Shown here one piece after another: positions 61,281 to 64,000 of a stretch of DNA of 64,000 nucleotides. Under the pieces are notes generated by a model that made no database searches, had not been told where the DNA came from, and saw only the letters and a program-made list of their open reading frames with translations. The first letter of the stretch is position 1; the number at the start of each line of letters is the position of its first letter. The translations under genes were made by a program, and so were the position numbers. This DNA comes from Sindora glabra (Eukaryota; Streptophyta; Magnoliopsida; Fabales; Fabaceae): positions 55,890,876 through 55,954,875 of the forward strand of contig CM035231.1 in NCBI GenBank assembly GCA_020226215.1, given 5' to 3'.

Positions 61281-63000
61281 ATGAGAACGTCATCGTTTAG
61301 CTCTCAGCAATCGGATTACAGTCGCGAATTCGATTTACCGGAATATCTTGACCCCTCGTCGCCGGGTGGAGGAGATGGCTACGGAGTTGGCGGAGCAATG
61401 TTGCCGATCTTCCTTAATGATTTGAGGAGAAACCATCATCAGGAGTTGGTTGAGATCACGTTAGAGCTCGAAGAGGACTCTGTTGTCGTCCGTAATGTTG
61501 AGCCGGCACCGGCGCCTGATTGCGGCGGAGATGAAAACGGCGTTGTTTCCAGGACAAGCAGCTCCATTACGTCAAGGATCCGGAGGAAATTCCCGTGGTT
61601 GAGATCTTTGTCTTCGAAGACTTCTGTCTCGTCGGAGGGAGCCATCGCTACCGTTGAAGATCCCGTGATATCCGCGCGCAATGCGAGGAAAATCAAAGCG
61701 CAACTTGAGCGGACGAGATCGAGTGCTCAGAGAGCTCTCGGAGGTCTCAGGTTCATCAACAAAACCACCGGAGAAAATGACTCCAACGAGTTGTGGACAA
61801 AGGTTGAAGAGAGGTTCAACTTACTCGCTCAGGATGGTTTGCTTGCTAGAGAAGAGTTCGGTGAATGCATAGGTGAATAAACTTATAAATTCTTGTTTGG
61901 ATGCCGAGAAAATAGTTTTGTTTACAATCAAAGGTAAATTGTTGAGTTTTTAGATATTTATTAGTTTAATGTATGCTTTGTAAAAGGGATGGAGGATTCG
62001 AAGGAGTTTGCGGTGGGGATATTTGATGCATTGGCGAGAAGAAAGAGAAGGAAAGTAACAAAAATAAACAAAGAAGAGCTGCATGATTTCTGGCTGCAAA
62101 TTTCAGACCAGAGCTTTGATGCTCGCCTTCAAATTTTCTTTGACATGTAAGTTGTTTCAGAAATTGACTCACTCTTGATTAATTTTGAGAAATTCTAAAT
62201 TTTGTATGTCCGTGAGACATGATTAAATTATTTACAGGTATGTTTTCATAGCTACTCAAAGACTTTGAAGAAAAAATCACAAGTTAAAAAGTTATATTTT
62301 TTAAAAGTAATTTAAATTTAAAGAATATATAAGAAGTTACGACTTTATTGACAAAATTGAATCCCAATTTTATAAAATATGCTATACTTTTTATAAAAAA
62401 AAGCTCTAAATTCTTGAGAAAATTTTATGAAAAGTTGTACTACATAATTCATAAAAATACATAAATATAATTTTTTTAAAAAAAATATGTACAATATTTT
62501 GTATCGCAGATTTATTAAAAAAAGTTATACTTTCTATAAAAAATAAAATTCTTATGAAAATTTTATGAAAAGGATAAAATTGTATGAATTTGTAAAAATA
62601 CATGAATATAATTTTTTTAAGAAAAATACGTAAAACCTTTAATCTTTTTTGAAACCCTTAAATGTTATTTATATATGTAGTGTTCAATGGTTCATGATCA
62701 AAGTTTTAAAATTATTCCACTAATTGGTCTTTGGAATAATTTTGTTTAGAATTGTTCTGTCCACTTTTATTTATGCATAAGAAAGACGACGACTCCAAAA
62801 CTAGACATTCCATGAATGCTAATGTCTACAAGTCGCAATCATGTGAGCATTTTTTATATTTTCCTAACCCCAAGTGCAGAAGCTGAGCTTCAAGGGACAA
62901 AAAGTTGCAGAACTTTGAAGATTTATTACTTTATATATCTAACTATTTCAGGGCGGACAGTAATGAAGATGGAAGAATTACTAGGGATGAAGTACAAGAG
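61281..63000 (+). CDS. RBOHE: Respiratory burst oxidase (NADPH oxidase), 5' part, RBOHE-like
   Basis: A plasma-membrane NADPH oxidase that makes apoplastic superoxide in growth, tapetum, root-hair or defence signalling, depending on the paralogue. Only the cytosolic N-terminus is in the window: exons 61,281-61,872, 61,987-62,146 and 62,952-63,000 (267 residues), all GT-AG. The gene continues beyond 64,000. Marks: GGAMLPIFLNDL and ELVEITLELEED (about residues 38-67), then a Ser/Arg-rich stretch. The NADPH_Ox domain includes RSSAQRALGGLRFINKTT and ends in EEFGECIG. DSKEFAVGIFDALARR and LHDFWLQISDQSFDARLQIFF follow. An EF-hand loop DSNEDGRITRDE has all calcium-binding positions filled. The 'AMLPxFLNDL' start and exon 2 wording fit RBOHE better than RBOHD/F, from memory. 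The start is the first ATG of the frame. Not seen: membrane helices, FAD and NADPH domains. Confidence 0.9.
62420..62630. repeat. Short two-copy repeat in RBOH intron 2
   Basis: About 62,420-62,495 and 62,551-62,630 share 'gaaaattttatgaaaag' and 'aaaaatacatRaatataatt' phrases, about 130 bp apart. Confidence 0.5.
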
Positions 63001-63420
63001 GTAAGATTTGAGTTGACAAAGAAAGTTAAAATTATATATATAACACCCGAAAGTAGAAAAGATCGCTAGCATTTTGGAACCTTTTTCTGAGATAAGAAAA
63101 CAATAGATGATTTTTTTTTAAAGAAATTGTGCTATTTTTAAGGGAAAAAAAATGTTTACCATGAAATGTCATTAATAATGAAAATTCATATTTGATGTGA
63201 CTTTAAACTTTTGATCTATGTGTGACTTTAAACTTGTGTTTGGCGTGACTGAAAATAAATATAGTTTGCTGGTTTGGTACTCATCTATACTCCATATAAA
63301 AGTATTTAAAATAATATATCCCTTCATTCCCTAAGTTGATGTAAAATTTATATTAAATTACGAATAAATATATATCATCTAATATCTATATGAAAATATA
63401 ATACTATCATGAATGAAATC

Positions 63421-63700
63421 TGAACTTTATATACTGACCAAAAGGCTATCTATTAGTTAAATAATAAAAGCATGTGTTTGGAATTCAAGGAGCAAATCCA
63501 ACCTATTGAATGAATTAACTTATTTAATAGTTTCACTTATCCAATAACTTATATTTTATTTCTGAACTTTACCAAAAGGCTATTTGTTAGTTAAATAATA
63601 AAAGCATGTGTTTGGAATTTAGGGAGTAAATCCAAGCCATTGGATGAATTAACTTATTTAATAATTTTATTTATCTAATAATTTATATTTTATCACATCT
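63421..63700. repeat. Two-copy tandem repeat in RBOH intron 3, period about 134 bp
   Basis: 'ccaaaaggctat' at 63,438 and at 63,572 starts two near-identical blocks. Both also contain 'aataaaagcatgtgtttgga' and 'gaattaacttatttaata'. The intron is still open at the window end. Confidence 0.75.
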
Positions 63701-64000
63701 TTATAAATTTTAAACTCATGAAAGTAACATAAAAAGCATCCATTTAAAGTAATATTATAAAAACCTCTACTTTTTAAGAGATTTTATCCACGTTCAGAGA
63801 ATAAATGCTTCTAGAGAGATCTCAAAAATATTGAAAGATAAGAATGATAAAAAAGGACAAAGACATCAAAAATAATAAAAGATAAAATAGAAAATTGAGA
63901 AGAGCTGGGGGTGGGGGTGGGGGAGGGAAAGAACAATTCTTTTCAAGTTTATTATTAAGGTTCAAAAGTAAATAATTATTTTTTAAAAATGAAGTAAATA

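Overview
The window looks like nuclear DNA of a eudicot plant. It is strongly AT-rich, with few genes, long AT-rich spacers and many decayed transposons. The four recognisable genes all have GT-AG introns (one GC-AG) and encode plant-specific or plant-typical proteins. The species cannot be told from the sequence.

Layout. 1-5,440: AT-rich spacer with one GC-richer island at about 4.38-4.69 kb. 5,440-9,080: a decayed Ty1/copia retrotransposon interior on the minus strand (gag, protease, integrase, reverse transcriptase), with the reverse transcriptase segment tandemly repeated. 9.1-13.2 kb: spacer with hAT-like MITEs, one with a perfect 8-bp target duplication, and a possible LTR remnant. 13,225 to about 16,195: a non-autonomous CACTA element with palindromic subterminal repeats. 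17.4-24.0 kb: two direct copies of one segment flanking a 2.1-kb foldback element. 24,582-28,695 (+): a four-exon pectinesterase. 30,917-31,805 (-), with a probable 5'UTR exon near 33.5 kb: an intron-containing SAUR gene, convergent with the pectinesterase. 35,700-36,611: a Mutator-like element with long terminal inverted repeats that carries two exons of a cellulose synthase-like gene (Pack-MULE). 41.9-44.37 kb: a tandem duplication of about 1.24 kb ending at the promoter of the next gene. 44,870-48,079 (+): a seven-exon mitochondrial ferredoxin with a GC-AG intron. 48.1-60.2 kb: spacer with one 241-bp tandem repeat. 61,281 to beyond the window end (+): the first three exons of a respiratory burst oxidase most like RBOHE.

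The genes do not form a pathway. Pectinesterase (wall pectin), SAUR (auxin-linked growth) and RBOH (apoplastic superoxide) all bear on wall extension and growth, but their proximity is best read as chance. The mitochondrial ferredoxin is a housekeeping Fe-S protein. I found no convincing new biological system. The most notable items are the Pack-MULE with captured Csl exons, the foldback element, the repeated reverse transcriptase segment, and the unusual splicing features (GC donor, 35-nt terminal coding exon, two NAGNAG acceptors). All exon models come from reading frames, splice consensus and remembered family sequence, with no transcript evidence.
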